Origin: Micropterix aruncella
Lineage: Eukaryota; Arthropoda; Insecta; Lepidoptera; Micropterigidae
Length of the DNA stretch: 64,000 bases
Direction: 5' to 3'
Assembly: GCA_944548615.1 (NCBI GenBank)
Contig: OX155978.1
Location: 8,610,519 to 8,674,518 of the forward strand
A model generated the notes under the pieces. It made no database searches. It saw only the letters and a program-made list of their open reading frames with translations, and was not told where the DNA came from. A program made the translations under genes and the position numbers. This document shows, piece after piece, positions 13,083 to 24,514 of the stretch. Within the stretch, counting starts at the first letter, position 1, and each line of letters begins with the position of its first letter.

Positions 13083-13432
13083 ACAAGTTTAAAAAAAAAG
13101 CGACACTCATAATGTTAATACTAGACATAAGCATAACCTTGTTGTACGTGCTACTCGTCTCCACAAAATAAGTAATTCTTTTTTGGGACAATGTATACGC
13201 TTCTATAACAAACTTCCTCATACTCTTAGAGAATTATCTGTAAATAAGTTTAAAGCCACCATCAAAGCAAAATTGTATAAAAAAGCATACTATACAATAT
13301 CTGATTATGTAAATGACAAAACGGCTTGGGAGTAAGGCTTGGACGCATCATAAGAACATACATTAAAAATAATATTTAATTGTGTCTATATGAATAAAGA
13401 ACATTTTGATTTTGATTTTTGATTTTATCTAG
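13083..13432 (+). mobile_element. LINE 3' end (Jockey/CR1 group) with TTTGAT-type tail
   Basis: A frame ending at 13335 reads [20 protein letters not shown], then FLGQCIRFYNKLP and FKATIKAKLYKKAYYT. This is a typical C-terminal end of LINE ORF2. The tail is an imperfect repeat of TTTTGA at 13407-13430. The 5' side is cut in the (TA)n zone. Confidence 0.7.
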
Positions 13433-13620
13433 ACACTCGCACCCTTACTTCCAGTTACAGCCAAATTTCTCGGCCTCCCGACTGGTTACGGGTTCGAGGT
13501 CGCTTGCGCGGTCCTCTCCCTTATGTAGCGCTGATTCGGCGTTTACCGAATCTATCGCGCACCACAGCATCCTTTGCCGGGCTGTTCACCCGGTATCGGG
13601 TGGCCGATTAGTCGTTAAAT
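13425..13620 (-). mobile_element. S660 repeat, fragment A
   Basis: It matches the middle of S660 (CGAGGTCGCTTGCGCGGTCC, then ACCGAATCTATCGCG). Both ends are missing. It directly follows the tail of the LINE at 13083-13432. Confidence 0.7.
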
Positions 13621-14266
13621 TTTAACAATAATGCATCGTATTAATATAGGAACAAATGTTTCGAGCATTCTCCCGTAACAATGTTTATATGTGATCCCGC
13701 GTGTCCCGGTGAAATTCTTGAACACTTGTTTAGCAACGAGTTCGAGGCAATATCCTCAAATGAATACGCCGATTTATAATGTAGCTACAATATAATAAAT
13801 ATGAAAAGTAGATACACAATAAGTAAATTTATCATCTCAAGGTTTAAAACAATAGACTTTTCCCTTTTACTGCATATAATTTCACTTTTACTGCATAAAT
13901 GGTTAAAGATATAATACGACATAGGTATGGAACCGCGACCGTATCTCGGGTTGGAACTCCTGAAAGACAATATATTTTGGTGCCAAATAATAACATTACT
14001 TTTAATATAGTATACAGAAAATTTTTGAATAATTAAAATAAACATAATTTATTCAATCATAATCATTTCATTCACTCATTTGACACCCGGTAATATAGCC
14101 AAATTGGCATACAAATACATACATACATATGCAGTAAAAATATAACCCTCCTTTTGACAGTCAGGAAATAAATCATAGCACTCAGTACTAACCGAACCAC
14201 ACTCATAATTTCATCACAAGTAAAAATGTTTACCGCCCAACGAAGTGGGCACGGGTTAGGTAGTAA

Positions 14267-14268
<2 letters not shown>
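13621..14268. other. Unassigned AT-rich spacer
   Basis: No recognisable gene or repeat. The short open frame at 13785-14045 has low-complexity AT-rich composition and no similarity I can name. Confidence 0.4.

Positions 14269-14301
<33 letters not shown>
14269..14301. repeat. Short (TA)n microsatellite
   Basis: About 16 TA units in otherwise non-repetitive sequence. Confidence 0.9.
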
Positions 14302-14305
<4 letters not shown>

Positions 14306-14329
14306 TCACTTGGAATTCACTTTGTTAGT

Positions 14330-14760
14330 CGTATCCTAAAGTATTCGTCGGTAACAAGGAAAAATCTCAAAAGGCCATTATTCATCATTATCCATCCCTC
14401 CGCTGCGCCGGGACAATATTTTCGCAGGCAAATTGGTTGGCGGTGGTAAACCAGAATATTAATCACGTTGACATTTCCTTATGGTTTTGTATCGTCCTTG
14501 GCGGAAAAACGACTTCCACCATCAATCAAGGTATAAAACGGCCGCAAAGGTTGCCCCTTTGCACCCAAGATTGATCGTACCCAGAAATAAACCTACACCC
14601 TAAGCCCATTTATTTCATTTTTCCACCTATTTTTGCCGCTCTCGAGACGAACGCCACATTATCAAAAACAAATTTACATATTTGTAATTTCGATTCTCTA
14701 AGTGCAATATTTCGAAATTAACCGCCCTACCTCTACGAACGTACGTGATACGTCCGCTAT
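14330..14760 (+). mobile_element. Possible solo LTR
   Basis: A TATAAAACGGCCGC box near 14532 is followed 60-70 bp later by CCCAGAAATAAACC, an arrangement like the promoter and poly(A) signal of an LTR. No terminal TG...CA pair with duplication was identified. No related copy occurs in the window. Confidence 0.3.
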
Positions 14761-14784
14761 ATTATTTATTTATTTATGTATTTA

Positions 14785-16082
14785 TTTATTAAATCGAATC
14801 AAATCAAATAATTTATTGTCCTAAAACTAATACATAGTTGTATAGACAGTTGTATTACATTTACATTTGGCCGTGATATGATTGAATTCTTCATTAATGA
14901 TCAAATACTTCTATTAATAATCAAAACATAAAAGGTTACTCGTAAGAATAAAGAAGGTATTATTGTAGAATTAAATCGAGTCTCACCATTTAGTTTACCA
15001 CATAAAAACACAGAGTAATTAATTATTTAAAATACCGATAAAAATAAGTTTTTTAGTATAAAATTAATAAATGTAATGTCAAAAATAACAACAAAAAAAA
15101 ATGTGACGATTGTCAAAAAGTAAAATAAAATGTCTTAGTGATTATATTACAAATAAAAATAGTCAAGGTATAATTAATATGTGCCTACTTAATAATAGAA
15201 ATAGTCAATACATTTTAGTCAAATTGAAAATCGATTAAATACCTATTACAGAAAGAGATGCAGTCGAGATGCATACAGTTTTTATAGATCGTTAATGTCG
15301 TACAATTCTCTTTCAATGAGATATAATTTGAGTTTATTTTTAAATTGGAGTATTTTTCCTTCGCGGCATATTTTTTAAAACTAAAGTGTAGCTTATTGTA
15401 GCATATAATTCCGACGTAGTTCGGATCCCTTTTAAAAAGTTCTAGATTTGGACGAGGAAGAATTAGATTATTTCTCCCCCTGGTAAAGTGTTTATGGATA
15501 TCTGAATGTATCGGCAGCTAAGCTAGATTTTTTATGATCAATTTAACGCATTCTAAAACGTATAGAGATGGAAGGGTGAAAATTTAAAGCCTTCTGAAAT
15601 GACCACGGCATGATTCTACATAACCCAGATTACTTAAAATTCGAATGGCCCGTTTTTGCAATGAAAAAATATGTTGCCTTAGATCGAGGGTGCATTGCGC
15701 CCAGAAGAGAATACCGTAACGGAGAAAAGACTCAAAATAAGCGAAATAAATCGTTTTCGTGTCCTTAGAATTAATCAGTTTTCGAATTTGGCGCAGCACA
15801 AAACAGGCACTGGCAAATTTGTCTTCTAATTGTTCTCCGAGCGCATTCCATCTCAAGTGATTATCTAAAACTAAACCAAGAAATTTGTAAGAACTGACAT
15901 CGGCTATGTTGTTTTTCCCAATATGTTTCTGTGGAGTATTTTGTATTTTATTGTGCTGAGAGGGTATAAACATTGAAACAGTTTTGGACGTGTTAAGGGA
16001 TAACTTGTTTCTCTCAAACCATGCATTTAGTGAAACCAATTCAGCATTTAAAGTTGTAACAACTTGGTCAATATTAGAATGT
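14785..16082 (-). mobile_element. LINE (Jockey/CR1 group, family D), 5' truncated
   Basis: It contains an RT C-terminal frame at 15584-16075 and a ~750-bp AT-rich 3' UTR ending in a (TTTGA)n-type tail at 14790-14815. The 3' UTR recurs in direct orientation at 25438-25962. It is a different family from those with FGQR C-termini. Confidence 0.75.
15584..16075 (-). pseudogene. LINE RT C-terminal fragment
   Basis: The frame reads WFERNKLSLNTSKTVSMFI, FLGLVLDNHLRWNAL, KTIYFAYFESFLRYGILFW and LQKRAIRILSNL, all expected after the FADD motif in Jockey/CR1 RTs. The catalytic motif itself is lost by truncation. A premature stop follows GYVESCRG. Confidence 0.75.
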
Positions 16083-16257
16083 GCATAATTTATTGATGTA
16101 TTTATTAGTCCACAAAAAATTACACCGATAGCGTTTAAACATGATTGTGTCGCTCCTAACTAGGCAGATCCTGTTCTAAGAATAACAACAATACAAAGGA
16201 TTATAAAATATATAACTTCCAAAATAAAGAAAAGAACTGAATTAAATTAGGTTAAAA

Positions 16258-16306
16258 TGAAAGTCTCTATCTCTCTCTCTCCCTCTCCCTCTCCCTCCTC
16301 TCCGTT
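16258..16306. repeat. CT-rich microsatellite
   Basis: TCTCTATCTCTCTCTCTCC followed by imperfect CCCTCT units. Confidence 0.9.
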
Positions 16307-16309
16307 TTT

Positions 16310-16515
16310 ATTATTTGCCAAAAATGCCTAATTTTGTAGTTTATACCAGGGAATCAAGTCATTCATCAATCAATTACGTTTTATACTCCCAGGTATAAAA
16401 CTACAAAATTAGGCATTTTTGGTATTAAAAAAAATGCATTTTTCCTGCGGTTCAAGATTTGTTCAGCCCGCGACGCGAAGATTGACAATCATGCTTGATC
16501 GTCTAGAGAGCCCAT
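16310..16515. mobile_element. Foldback element (family P), copy 3, incomplete
   Basis: CCAAAAATGCCTAATTTTG and its inverted counterpart near 16400-16423 enclose a short loop, as in copies 1 and 2. Only the right outer arm (GCCCGCGACGCG, then GATCGTCTAGAGAGCCC) is present. Confidence 0.6.
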
Positions 16516-16730
16516 TAGAATGGGGATGACCCAACTTTCCGGGCGCCGTAGCGGCGCCGTTTGAGTGCAAAGGGTTAATAAAGACTGTATGCCGCGAGCC
16601 ATTCTCGCGCCGATTAGACATTTTTGCAAATGGCAACGATTACTGTTTTAATTACTCCGTCTACTTTATGCGTATGTCAACGTTGATTGCCGCTGTGTAC
16701 GAGCGGGCTTTTTGAATCTGACCCTTAAGC

Positions 16731-17944
16731 CCGCTCTACACTTAGTCCGCGAAGCCGCGAAGGGGCGTGAACGCGTAGTGTGGAATCGTTTCGCATGTTT
16801 TTCGCGGCCTCGCACATTCTTCGCGCCCAGTTCCCCGATTTTTGTCGGTTTTCTGTGCCGCGACAAAGGGACCGCGAAGCTCGAACTTAGTGCGAACGCG
16901 CATAGTCTCCACACTGGCGCGCCGCTCAGTCGACTGTCGGCAGCGTCGGTGTGTAGTCGTGTCTAATTAATATGTTGCTGAGATTTCCTACAAAATTACC
17001 GTAAACTGGATGAAACAATTTTAGATGCAATTTCTTGTATACTACTAAACCGAACACGTTTTTTGGGATGTAAATCGTAAAAATTATATGAAAAAATGTA
17101 AAAATGGATGATATAATTTTGTTTTTACTTATAATATATTCATAATTTTATTTTATTTTATTTTATTTATTTAGGTAAGTAACAGCATGAACTTATAATT
17201 AGATACATAATTCTTGAAAAAAACATGTTCTTATGCCGATTATAACTTACCTACGCCGTTCGAAATTATTTGAAAAATATTTTACAAACTAAATTATGAA
17301 ACAAAAAATACAATACATCCGTAAATATTTAGTTAACCGCAAACATATAAATCATACTTATACAACATAAATTAAAAATAAATACATGGGAATACATATA
17401 TAAGTTATATTATATTTATACATACATATTACAAATCAATAATTACTGGCAGTTGTCGCTGCAGCTTCAAGGGCGGTACGTACTGCCGATTTGAAACTAA
17501 TTTTGTTTCTACTATAAATGTCAAGCCCTGTAAATTTATCATTATACGTACGTGGCAATCGGTTAAGCATTGAATTGCGAATGTCGTCTCGGGGGCTCGA
17601 ATAACTGTGTGGATCGGGTTTTACGTTGCGGCACCTTCAGAGCGATGCTCGAAACTATGTATGGGCTATCCAGCGTCCCATTGACGATGTCATGTAGCGC
17701 AGTCACATCCGCAGCAGTTCGCCGGTCCTCAAGCGACAGCATATTAAAATGCTGCATATTAATTATAGTGCGCTATTGCGCACAACATGAGGGGCGCAGT
17801 TGAAGCTAATTTGACGTCCATCTCCTTCAAACGCGCGAACTGTAATGTGAAACTACCGCGAACCATTGCGAGTGTGGAGCTTTGTGCGAGTTCGCGGTGA
17901 GTTGTGCGAAGTCGCGCGCGATTCGCGGACTAAGTGTAGAGCGG
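16731..17944. mobile_element. GC-rich inverted-repeat DNA element, interrupted by a LINE
   Basis: CCGCTCTACACTTAGTCCGC at 16731 returns inverted at 17922-17944. The inner flanks on both sides are CG-rich with many GCGAA/TTCGC units. After removing the LINE (17146-17757) about 600 bp remain. No transposase is seen. Family is not identified. Small frames in it have low-quality Arg/Ser-rich composition and are not called. Confidence 0.6.
17146..17757 (-). mobile_element. LINE 3' end (family H), inside the GC-rich element
   Basis: It is nearly identical to part of the LINE at 28083-28905, sharing the coding end (FNMLSLEDRRTAADVTALHD, LKVPQRKTRS, LFEPPRRHS) and the 3' UTR. The A-rich tail is TAAAATAAAATAAA-like at the low end. 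It stops at the same codon region (MQHFNML), so it is a short 5'-truncated copy. Confidence 0.75.
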
Positions 17945-17952
17945 ACTTTACA

Positions 17953-18538
17953 TTTTATTGTGGCATACTCGCTACAGGACTATGACACGCCTATAGTAGC
18001 CAAGTAACTACACTTTCGTAGCACTCTATGTGTATCTCCTCCTCGGCTAATGACCGTCCTAGCGGTAGGTACGCCTTAATGAAGACATCCGTCCTATCTG
18101 GACGAATTGGAGTCCTCCCACTTAATTAATTTCCTGATAGCCACCGCACACGACGCCATATCCTTAATGACCATTAATTTTTTACTTTACTGCGGGCGGC
18201 GGGACATTTCGGCCCCTAAGCACTTAACCCGCCGACACGCCTCGTCACTTCTGCGGCCACAAAACGAAGAAAAGCGGCGTCGAAAAAGTCTTAGTACTTC
18301 ATTAGCGTCCTTTTCTCAATATTCAGTTAAGATTGCGCCTTGCTTAAAAGGCGGAGCCTCGCGCTCCTCAAACGCTTCGCTGCTCTTGAGGAACAGAAAA
18401 TTGCATACGAGATGATGAACGATAAACTAGTGGCCAAGTTAATCATAATCATAATCATTTATTTACTTCTCACAATATTACAGTTTTATACACAAACAAA
18501 TAAATATATTAAAAAGTATTGTTTTTTTTATTTTTTTA
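17953..18538. other. Unassigned spacer
   Basis: Moderately GC-rich to 18420 then AT-rich. The overlapping open frames at 18107-18415 and 18340-18708 show no domain I recognise and no coding hallmarks. I cannot exclude a small host exon. Confidence 0.3.
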
Positions 18539-19213
18539 ACGTGACAACGTCTTATAATTCGATGGGCCGGCTGCACGCACGAAAAAACATGACTCATGCG
18601 GCGTTACCTCGCTCTGAGGCGTTCCATTTATTATATTTATTATTCAATATAAATGCTGCCATCTACCGGTTGCAACAAGAATTATTTACTAACCTCAGTC
18701 TAAAATAGTACGAATGAAAATCACTAGATTGATTTAAATTTTTGACATAATTTTATATGTATTCTTGATATACGGAATGTTATTACTGAACGAACAATTT
18801 TCTTGTGGGTACAACAAAGTGCAACGAAGTAAGCAACTTTTATTTAAAAAAAAAAAAAAAGTGAAAAGCTATCATTACGGTGCGATATCCAGCGGTTGGT
18901 AAAATGTCGCTGATATTGTTTATTTACGACGTATTACCTACCGCTAGATGGCGCAGCGTGCTCAAACGCTTCTCAAACCGTTATTTAACAGTTTGAGATT
19001 TCAAACTTTCAAATTAAAAAAAACAATAAACTTTAAACAATAAACAATTATACAATTATACTGCTATACAATAATACATTTACATGTTGTAGTCAAATCG
19101 GTGAGTATAAAAGCATAATTTTTGGGTGTTTGTAATAAACAATATCAGAATCTTAAATAAAACTGCTTCAAATGCAACCATTTCATCAGTATTTTCTTAT
19201 GACGTTGTCACGT
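18539..19213. mobile_element. Inverted-repeat DNA element with ACGTGACAACGTC ends
   Basis: ACGTGACAACGTCTTATAA at 18539-18557 is matched inverted by TTATGACGTTGTCACGT at 19197-19213. The 675-bp interior has no transposase and holds a family Q copy (about 18775-19060). No certain target duplication was found. A LINE 3' end follows directly. Confidence 0.6.
18775..19060 (+). mobile_element. Family Q inverted-repeat element, copy 1 (diverged)
   Basis: It shares with copies 2 and 3 a GAAGTAAGCAACTTT block and the core TAGCGGTTGGTAAAATGTC...CCTACCGCTAGATGGC...CTCAAACGCTTCTC. The left end (GTTATTACTG) is recognisable. The right end is degenerate. Confidence 0.55.
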
Positions 19214-20103
19214 TCATATTTTAGACCCGGGAACACTAAAAAATACGTATTATGCATTATGCCAAAGCATTCTTTGTTATGGCATAATCGGGTGGGGTGG
19301 TTGTGCATCAACTATCCTCCAGCCTCTTGAAGTAGCGCATAAGTGTATACTAAAAATTATCGAGCGTAAACCGTATCGATATCCTACGAACCAGTTATAT
19401 AAAGATAGTAATATTTTGGACCCAAGACTGTTGTACATTAAGATAGCCTTGATACACGCAAAATTCAAAATGCCACTTATTAACGCACGAGTGAGACTCA
19501 CCAGAGCTGCTAAGAATGACGATATGATAGTGCCAAGAACCCGTAGGACTTTCGGACAGAGACATTTCAACTTCATAGCACCGAGAATGTACAACTACCT
19601 GCCTGATGTCGTTAAACGCATTGAAACCAAAAGCAAATTTAAAAAATCGGTTTCTAGGTGGCTTATTAAAGAAGGCAGGGAAAACATCAATGGAATGTTG
19701 AATATTGTATATTAATTTTTTGTATATTAATTTTTCACATTATTCTTCAATTTTAGACATATATTTTTACTTTCAAACATATTTTTACTTTTACTATACA
19801 CTTTAATAATTATTGTCAAAGTAATAGAATTTCTACAAATTTTAATTGTTTTAATTTTATTTTTTTTTATTTTTTTTTATATAACAATTATTTAGTAATT
19901 TGATTAGATACATTTAAGCAATATTTTATAAAGTCTGCCTTAGAACAGGCCCTGGCCTAGTTAGGCGACTTTTATTCATTACTATATCTCCTCGAGAATC
20001 AGTTTTTTGCTAACGTCACATATATATATATACAACATGATATGGTAAACTGTACAAACGAACTTGTGTAATACTATAAATAAATAAAATAAATAAATAA
20101 AAA
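19214..20103 (+). mobile_element. LINE 3' end (Jockey/CR1 group)
   Basis: It comprises an ORF2 C-terminal fragment and a 3' UTR with TTAGAACAGGCC and GGCCTAGTTAGGCGAC, ending in (TAAA)n at 20080-20103. The 3' UTR motif is shared with the LINEs ending at 3277, 39494 and 56545. Confidence 0.75.
19218..19715 (+). pseudogene. LINE ORF2 C-terminal fragment
   Basis: The frame reads LKNTYYALCQSILCYGIIGW, LEVAHKCILKIIERKPYRYP, then RTFGQRHFNFIAPRMYN and a natural stop after NIVY. These follow the RT palm in Jockey/CR1 LINEs. About 166 codons are open. RT catalytic residues are lost by 5' truncation. Confidence 0.75.
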
Positions 20104-20474
20104 ACTATCGTCAGTAAACCGACTTTACAGACAACCGATTTTTATATTTATTACGGCTTTTTTTATGAAATATTTGTGGTGGATATATTTATCCATATAG
20201 ACAGATGTATATTTCTGTAATGTACTCAATGAGACCTTTCATTTGACACTAAACTCGATATATTTATGTTGATTCATTGAGATTTGGACTTTTAGACAAT
20301 TATTTTTTTACATTCGGACGTTTAGGTGCCCTATGCCACTCAAGATGACATAAAGATTCTAACAATATCACACATTTCTAAATTTTTTCAAACCTTTAGA
20401 AGTTATGGTATAATAAAAAATCTGGGTTTCATCGTAAATACATACCGGATTTTTTCAGAGTACAATTTATTTAA
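20104..20474. other. Unassigned AT-rich spacer
   Basis: AT-rich with TTTAGAAGTTATGG near 20395, a phrase that recurs near 22290, so an old shared repeat is possible. No gene is seen. Confidence 0.35.
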
Positions 20475-21897
20475 TTTTATTTTATTTTATTAATTTACAA
20501 TAACTTCATATAATATGTCATATAAACACCATTTACATAATATGGTTGAGTTGGGAGAGATTGAGCACATCCTATGGTGAAAATGTTTATCCGCATTCCT
20601 AACTAGGTCAGAGACCCGTATCTAGGGATGCTGATTTTTGTTTAATTGTATCGACGAGCTGACTCTTTTGATATTCTGAACTTAAGTTGCATTGCATAAT
20701 ACATAAGAATATATACATATATACATACGCATACATACACACATACATAAATATATATATACATACCTACACATATATATACATAGCAAATAATACACGA
20801 GATTTGATATTAGTTAGTAATATATAATTTAAGAAAACAACTTAAATTATTAGCGAGAGCAATTGAGACTCCGCATACATTGGACCCCTTTCAAGCAGGT
20901 ACTTCTTTATAAGTATTTTGAATGAATTTAAGTTGTTTGCATTCTTATAACTCTCATTTAAATTATTATAAAATCTCGGCGCAAGGAAGTAAAAATGCCT
21001 TTGGGCAAATGAGGACTTTACAATCGGAATATTATAATTCGACCCAGTAGCTTGCCGTGTGTTTTTAGTTTGTTGGCTTCTTGTCTGCTGATCCTTGATT
21101 CTGTGAAACTCAATTAGTAATTGTTTTATGAATAATTGCCTCACATCAAGTACTCCATATTCTGTAAAGAGTTTCGCTGAGGGGTATCTAGGGGTTTTTT
21201 TATTGATGACCTTTAGAATCAGCTTCTGCGCATTGATCAAAGGAAGGAGTACTTGTGTGGTGCAACCACCCCATGCAATTGTGCCATAGGACCACAGGCT
21301 TTGGCACAACGCCATATACACAGTTTTGAGAAGGGGCTTTGGTAGAATATTTCGAAGCTCTCTAAACACGTAGGCGAGTTTCCTTGTTCTTGTGGCTAGG
21401 TTGCTTACATGTTGCTTCCATGTCAATGTTGCATCCATAGTGACACCCAGATACTTATATTCCCTAGTCCTTTCAATGGTTTGACAATTGCAGACGTCAG
21501 ATCTAGAGCAAAAAGTTGAGTGCATTGTTAGTTGGTTTTCGGTTTCTGAATTATTTATTGTTGCCTTGATGTGAAATTGTATAACTTTAGTCTTAGAAAT
21601 ATTTAAAGTGAGAATATGGTTGTCGAGCCACTGCTTCGTCAGATTTAGGTTCGATTGAGCTTTGCGGTATGCATCTTCCCAATTGTTAGCAGACGTAAGT
21701 AACACGGTGTCATCCGCGAACGCCACTATTTTTCCTTTTATTGGTAGATCACATAAATCATTTATGTATATTAGGAACAATACGGGTCCCAAGACGCTAC
21801 CTTGGGGAACACCGAAAGATACATTAAGTGGCGCGCTTTGTCGATCATGTATCGACGTTGTTTGCGTCCTTCCCTCAAGGTAGCTTTGGAACTATTG
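20475..21897 (-). mobile_element. LINE (Jockey/CR1 group), 5' truncated
   Basis: It has an RT frame and a ~370-bp 3' UTR containing CTAGATACGGG and CCTAGTTAGG boxes, with a TAAAATAAAAT tail at the low end. It is related to, but distinct from, the LINE at 5042-6827. Confidence 0.8.
20842..21891 (-). pseudogene. LINE reverse transcriptase C-terminal part
   Basis: The frame reads FQSYLEGRTQTTS, FGVPQGSVLGPVLFLIYIND, FADDTVLL (catalytic DD), LNISKTKVIQF, YLGVTMDATLTW and SFAQRHFYFLAPRFYN before a natural stop. A TAG at 21892-21894 stands where W is normal in the WFQSYL block, so one nonsense change lies at the truncated start. Otherwise 350 codons are open. Confidence 0.8.
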
Positions 21898-22500
21898 CGT
21901 AGTTTTATGATTTTCCAAAATGTTGGATCGGAATAAATTCGTAAGAACCAAAAACGGAAATTTATAAATCGGTTATATTTTGTGGAGTGTAATAATAAAC
22001 ACTTTGTAAAATTTATTTTGCTAAATAAATATTACAAATATTTCTCCTCGTTACTAGGCCTAACGGATATATTCTTGACGGCCACGAAGAGAAAGAACGA
22101 AAAAAAAACTAAACTGTCAAATTATGAATCACAGCGCGCACCGCCGTAACACGGCGATTTATATTAAAGACGCTGCTTTCTCCTTATACTATGAGAGCAC
22201 GGGGTCGCGCCACGTACTCTATGACACTCGGGAGGGCAAATCGATTCTAACAATATACTTAACGCTCTTTTAAATAGGTTCAAGCGTTTAGAAGTTATGG
22301 AGGAATAAATAAACGGAAAACATACATAGACGAATCCTAAACACATAACACTCCTTTTTCGCAGTCATGTAATGCAAAACATAGAAACTCGCCATAGCGG
22401 AAATGTAAAGCGGCTATGTGTTAACGCTATTATTATTATTTTTTTTATTTGTTGTGTGGGGCTTTTCTAAGGTCTTTATGAGCCTTGTAACACTGCGACC
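21898..22500. other. Unassigned spacer
   Basis: No gene or clear repeat. A small tract at 22250-22330 resembles 20340-20420. Confidence 0.35.
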
Positions 22501-22528
22501 ATTGCTGATCTATTGTGTTCGCCACCTA

Positions 22529-22820
22529 CTATAGTTCTGCGCTAAACCTCCTGTCATTAATGAACCGCAACAGGCTTTTGGCGCCAGATTGTTTTACTTC
22601 CTCAGGATGGAGGTAATGACCGCCCAAGTGGGTGTATCTTTTACGCATCAGCGGGCCACACTCGCACATGAGGCGCAGGGGAGTTTTCTCTGCCCCTTGG
22701 CAGAACCTGCACATTTTTGTGTCTCGGAGCTTGAGGTTGTACATGTGTTTGTTAAGACCACAATGCCCCGTGAGCGCCCTCACCAGTATGCGTAGATTGT
22801 TCCTATTTAGCGATACGGCC
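22529..22820 (-). pseudogene. C-terminal end of an RNase H-type LINE ORF2
   Basis: The frame reads LTGHCGLNKHMYNLKLRD, then a Cys/His cluster CRFCQGAEKTP...LMCECGPLMRKRY and a C-terminal LLRFINDRRFSAEL. This LTGH...C..C...H/C layout closes the ORF2 of I/R1/LOA-type LINEs after RNase H. No RT remains. It is a different LINE lineage from the others here. Confidence 0.6.
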
Positions 22821-22865
22821 TATATTTAGCGATGAGGTATTAACGCTATGTTACATATCGAAATG

Positions 22866-23064
22866 TAAACTGCACAGATACGAAATTTTGTATATGCATT
22901 CAATTATGATAGCCCCTTCTAAGTCTCACCAAGGACTGCGGCACCCAGAGTTGGCTTCCAACGAGGGAACTCCTTAACAGTCAACAGCACATACATAAAA
23001 TTTTGTATACGCATTCAATTATGATAGCCCGTTCTAATTATCACCATGACATGGCTGCTACACT
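22866..23064. repeat. 120-bp minisatellite, locus 1 (about 1.7 units)
   Basis: Units contain CCCAGAGTTGGCTTCCAACG, then GTCAACAGCACA and TTTTGTATACGCATTCAATT. The same unit is arranged in about three tandem copies at 56551-56912. Confidence 0.75.
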
Positions 23065-23199
23065 TATAAAACATTTTGGAGTCGGTTTTTCTTTTTGTTA
23101 AAATGTTCTCTATTATTATTGTTATTATAACTATTTTATGAAAACCGTCACAGAATAAACGAAACGATAAACTACTCTGTGTAAGTACTATCTATATAT

Positions 23200-24085
23200 T
23201 CCTAAAAATGCTCGACTTCGTCAGCAGTATATGGAGGGGAAATACTGGGATATGGTGCTTGAACTCTGTACGGTTAAAAACGAATTTTCCGATATATCTC
23301 TGGATAAAAACAAATTTAAATCCGCGCCCGACGTGTTGACGATGTTGCAACCGTCGTTGTCCAGGGTAGACTGACAACGTCTACCCTGGACAACGGCGGT
23401 TGCAACATTGCAATTCCATCGCTTATAGGATAATGTGCACGTACGACTCTCGTTTCTCCACCATCGACATTTTCAACCTCAACCAACCGACGTTCGTTAA
23501 AGAATTATTCAAATCAATTGCACCTAACGAGCTTGTTAACATCTATCTTTCTTAGTTATATAATTTTCATGCAACATATCAGTAGCTACTACAAATATTT
23601 ATAAATATTTATTATATATCTAAAAATATCTATAAACATCAATAAATATCTGTACCCACTATAAGACCTATTTATATCTAATATCTGTACCCACTATAAG
23701 ACCTATTTATATCTTTATTTATATCTATATACATATACACATACCATCGTCTAACTCCTTCTTCCTAAACACTTCCAATTCCCTACCTCTCCCATCGATT
23801 TTCTATTTTAATTTTCTATTTAACATGTACTTAGTTTATTTTACAATTAATTTTTAAGTGTAATATGCCGAAATCCAAATGTGTAATATGCGGAAATCTG
23901 TTAATTTCATAGGAAACGATTATCGGCGTAATGTTTTTCTCTTTTTCTACATTATGTTTATGCACACGTTTCAATTGTATGCGCTGTATGTTTTCAGAAA
24001 TAAAATAAAATAAAAATAAATAAATAAAAACATCGGGTGCTACGAAATTCACGCGCTAAATTCGTTTCTATCCTATTTATGACAG
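23200..24085. mobile_element. PLE terminal relic, head-to-head
   Basis: Two inverted PLE-terminal segments meet at 23345-23400: TTGTCCAGGGTAGAC and GTCTACCCTGGACAA flank a 7-bp centre. At the right, ATCGGGTGCTACGAAATTC and CTATCCTATTTAT (24033-24085) match the terminus of the PLE at 48957-49546. No RT is left. Confidence 0.55.
23645..23718. repeat. Short tandem duplication
   Basis: CTGTACCCACTATAAGACC followed by TATTTATATCT occurs twice in a row with a period of about 36 bp. Confidence 0.8.
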
Positions 24086-24330
24086 ATTATTTGGCTTCGA
24101 TTCAATATCCCCCCGTGTCGCACACGATCAAAGGCCTTCTCCAAATCGATTCCGACGACTCGACGCTGATTCTTATTGAAATCACCCAGAAATTCCAACA
24201 TTTCACGAAATGAATGCGCGCTGTTTGTGATCACGTTCTGCCAGATTCGACATAATGGCTTCGGGGGTCCTTTTGTTCTGCGGACGCCGGTCTTTTGGAT
24301 TACGAGACTCCCGCATTGTACGGAGGATGT
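24086..24330 (-). pseudogene. Short LINE RT relic (first palm Asp region)
   Basis: The frame reads FREMLEFLGDFNKNQRRVVG then IDLEKAFDRVRHGGIL, the palm motif with its first catalytic Asp. It belongs to an APE-type LINE different from its neighbours. Sequence stops abruptly at both sides. Confidence 0.5.
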
Positions 24331-24514
24331 GACCCGGCCTCTGGCGCTCTTCAATCGCGTCTCTCAGTCAGGGAGCCCATCGTAGTATACTATGAGTCAC
24401 TGGACACACGAATTAAATCAAAAAATATTTTTTATTACATTTTTTTTTGTAGTAGTTTTTATTCATAATTTAAATACAAATTACATTTCACAGTTCCCCA
24501 CTAAGGCTAGTGCC

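Noticed and set aside
18107..18708. Possible small host exon
   Set aside because: Two overlapping frames without recognisable motif or splice structure, ending in AT-rich repeat sequence.
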